From positions 1-7,065 of the forward strand of contig DATLAN010000116.1 of assembly GCA_035527455.1 (NCBI GenBank): 7,065 nt of DNA, in the 5' to 3' direction. The DNA comes from DATLAN01 sp035527455 (lineage in GTDB: Bacteria; Planctomycetota; Planctomycetia; Pirellulales; Thermoguttaceae). Below the pieces are notes generated by a model that was not told the DNA's origin, searched no databases, and was given only the letters and a program-made list of their open reading frames with translations. The position numbers were made by a program, and so were the translations under genes. This document shows positions 5,414-7,065 of the stretch, in pieces (within the stretch, counting starts at the first letter, position 1; every line of letters begins with the position of its first letter).

Positions 5414-6568
5414 CTAAGGGCGGTTCTTTCCTGCGATCTTCCCGATCGCCTCTTCGGCGGCCGTGCGGACCTCGGGTGCTTCGTCTTCGGCGGCCTTGTT
5501 CAGCGCGAACAACACGACCTCCGCGTCACGGCCCATGGTGCCCAGGGCCTTGGCCGCGGCTTCACGAAGCCACTTGCTCTGGTGCCCCAGGGCGACGGCC
5601 AGCGCGGGCACGGCGGCGACGGCTTCGGTGCCCAACCCGGCCAGGTCGTTGGCGGCGGCGACGCTCTGGTGTTCGTCGTCCGATCGGAGTCCCGCGATCA
5701 GGTCGCGAACGTGGTCGGGTGCGACGGCCGCGGCTTCTTCGGCGATGGCTGCCAGATTGACCTGGTAGAGCGCCACCTTGGCCGCCTGCCGGGTGGTCGG
5801 GTCCTCGTCTGCTTCGGCGGCCTTGGCCAACCGGGGCGCGGCGGCACGCGCGGGCGGCCCGATCTGTCCGAGCGCCTCGATCGCCCGGCGACGGGTGAAG
5901 CGGTCCTCGTGCTCGACCAGCGGCAACAGGGCGTCGACGGCTTCGGCGGCGTCGGGACCGATGCGGATGATCGCCTCCAGGGCATAGCGCCGCACCCAGC
6001 GACTCTCGTCGGCCAGGGCTTCCGAGAGGGGGCCGACCGCCGCCTTGGCTTCGTGGCCGATTTCTTCCAGGATCCGCGCGGCCGCGGCGCGAACGTTCTG
6101 CTTCTTCGACGCGAGTGCCTGGCAAAGGGCCTCGACCGCCTCCGCTCCGTGGCTCGCCATGGCGGGAACGACCTCCGGGGGCTCGAAACGCGGGGCGGTG
6201 GCCTCGCTCGAAATCACGGTCGTCGCATCCAGCGCCGCGATGACCGCCTCGGGACCTTCCCGCAAGAGGGCCCCGGCCGCTTCCCGCCGGGCGTCGTCGT
6301 CCGGGCCGTCGCGGAGTTGGTCGATCCACTGCTTGGCGGTGGTCGGCTCGGCAGCAGCGTCTTCCTGGATCAAACGCTTGCGAATCTCCCGGGCGGCGAT
6401 CACCACGACGATCAACGCCACCAAGAAGGCGATCAATCCGAGCAGGCTGCAAATCAACTTACGCGGGCCGCGAGACCTTACCGTGGTCGAGCCGGGTGCC
6501 GACGAACCTCCCGCGTCTACGGGACCACTCCATGCTCCCTTGTCGGGCGTATTCGTTTTCCTCGACAT
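5414..6568 (-). CDS. Membrane-anchored HEAT-repeat (PBS-lyase-like) protein
   Basis: A 384-residue protein. Residues 1-36 are polar, rich in Ser, Gly and basic residues, and probably cytoplasmic. Residues 38-59 form one strong transmembrane helix, followed by a basic stretch. From about 78 to 380 the chain is alpha-helical with repeating HEAT/PBS-lyase units of about 30-38 residues, for example NVRAAAARILEEIG (158-171), WVRRYALEAIIRIG (191-204), FTRRRAIEALGQIG (224-237), WLREAAAKALGTMG (333-346) and EVRTAAEEAIGKIAG (366-380). Such arrays mediate protein-protein contacts. No enzymatic residues are seen and the name PBS-lyase reflects only the repeat. A GAAGG lies 9 nt before the ATG at 6568. 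It follows the upstream gene by 37 nt, so these two may be cotranscribed. Whether it belongs with the redox genes downstream is unclear, because a 264-nt gap with its own promoter candidate separates them. Confidence 0.92.
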   Translation of the reverse strand: MSRKTNTPDKGAWSGPVDAGGSSAPGSTTVRSRGPRKLICSLLGLIAFLVALIVVVIAAREIRKRLIQEDAAAEPTTAKQWIDQLRDGPDDDARREAAGALLREGPEAVIAALDATTVISSEATAPRFEPPEVVPAMASHGAEAVEALCQALASKKQNVRAAAARILEEIGHEAKAAVGPLSEALADESRWVRRYALEAIIRIGPDAAEAVDALLPLVEHEDRFTRRRAIEALGQIGPPARAAAPRLAKAAEADEDPTTRQAAKVALYQVNLAAIAEEAAAVAPDHVRDLIAGLRSDDEHQSVAAANDLAGLGTEAVAAVPALAVALGHQSKWLREAAAKALGTMGRDAEVVLFALNKAAEDEAPEVRTAAEEAIGKIAGKNRP

Positions 6569-6605
6569 ACCCTAGCGCCTTCGCAAAGCCGAAAAGGAAA
6601 GCCCG

Positions 6606-7065
6606 CTAAACGTCCACGTCCTCCAATCTGGGGTAATCTCCCATCACGTTCTTCATCCAGCTCATCGTGGGCACGGGCAGCGGATCGAAGCCGTTGAGCA
6701 GGGCCAGATAGGTGGTCATGTGGGCGTTGAAGTAGGTGGCGAACATGGCTCGCTGATAGGGCGTGTCTCCTTCCACGTTCAACACGGCGCACTTCGCTTT
6801 CCCCTGCATGACCAGTTCCACCGTCTTGTCCAGGCGGAGCCGTATCCTGCTCTCCTCGTCCACCGAACGGATGAAGTAGTAAACCCAGCGGTCGTCGTCC
6901 AGCCCGGCCAGCGAGGACTCCGTGCCGGCGCGGATGGATTCGACCAGGTTGTGCAGGAACTCCGGCGCCTCGTAGAACGCCGCGTTGAGCTTCGATCGCT
7001 CGTGGATCTGGGTCCTCGGCTCATGGCCGATCGCTCGGTTGTTGCGGTCGACGAGAATGAACGGG
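6606..7065 (-). CDS. Unrecognised protein, C-terminal 152 residues only
   Basis: An open frame with no stop runs from the right edge (first full codon at 7064) to a TAG at 6606, so the true start is outside the window. A GTG at 6863 is in frame, but the reading upstream of it looks equally protein-like (DDDRWVYYFIRSVDEE; NRAIGHEPRTQIHERSK), so it is an internal codon rather than the start. The visible part begins PFILVDRNNRAIGHE and contains KLNAAFYEAPEFLHNLVESI, then LRLDKTVELVMQGKAKC and GDTPYQRAMFATYFNAHMTT, ending in DYPRLEDVDV. There is no obvious transmembrane segment, signal or metal motif in this portion; it looks like a soluble alpha/beta domain. I do not recognise the family. It lies 37 nt upstream of the HEAT-repeat gene on the same strand. 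Confidence 0.78.
   Translation of the reverse strand, partial: PFILVDRNNRAIGHEPRTQIHERSKLNAAFYEAPEFLHNLVESIRAGTESSLAGLDDDRWVYYFIRSVDEESRIRLRLDKTVELVMQGKAKCAVLNVEGDTPYQRAMFATYFNAHMTTYLALLNGFDPLPVPTMSWMKNVMGDYPRLEDVDV

Noticed and set aside
5411..6697. 428-aa plus-strand ORF
   Set aside because: Antisense to the HEAT-repeat gene, which has an obvious transmembrane helix and regular helical repeats; the plus reading has none.
1..7065. CRISPR array, tRNA, rRNA, transposase or attachment site
   Set aside because: No regularly spaced direct repeats with unique spacers, no cloverleaf or rRNA-like stretch, and no transposase or integrase motif seen on either strand; the three-copy palindrome is too short and irregular to be a CRISPR.

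Overview
The window is GC-rich, and every gene I can support is on the minus strand. Taxonomic reading: probably Planctomycetota, perhaps a Pirellulales-like lineage. This is an inference from three things: the protein families (a quinoprotein-like propeller carrying a WPWFRGPNLDG motif, an NHL-type propeller with a GCCNP motif, a membrane-anchored HEAT-repeat protein), the high GC, and two intergenic palindromic repeats of a kind I associate with these genomes. No rRNA, tRNA or universal marker gene is present to test it.

Layout in the direction of transcription (high to low coordinates): (1) the C-terminal 152 residues of an unrecognised protein, 5' end outside the window (6606-7065); (2) a membrane-anchored HEAT-repeat protein (5414-6568), 37 nt downstream of it; (3) a 264-nt gap with a candidate terminator stem and a candidate promoter; (4) a membrane-anchored PQQ-like beta-propeller protein with a helical insertion (3266-5149); (5) a gap with three copies of a palindromic repeat, one of which supplies the end of the preceding gene; (6) a membrane-anchored NHL-type beta-propeller protein (2169-3167); (7) a 79-aa Tat-signal protein with a Cys cluster (1933-2172), overlapping the NHL gene by 4 nt; (8) a 181-nt gap holding a long imperfect hairpin; (9) a Tat-exported, four-cluster ferredoxin of NapG/MauM type (1020-1751); (10) a polytopic NapH/NosR-type iron-sulfur membrane protein (1-1023), again overlapping by 4 nt and running off the left edge.

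Genes 4 to 10 read as one functional unit. A NapH-like membrane protein and a NapG-like exported ferredoxin resemble the quinol-oxidising module that feeds periplasmic reductases. Here they are linked to two anchored propellers and a small Cys-rich Tat protein rather than to a nitrate reductase. All products have export or membrane signals, so the work is at the cell envelope. The substrate and terminal electron partner cannot be seen here and may lie beyond position 1. Long plus-strand ORFs antisense to these genes are high-GC shadows.
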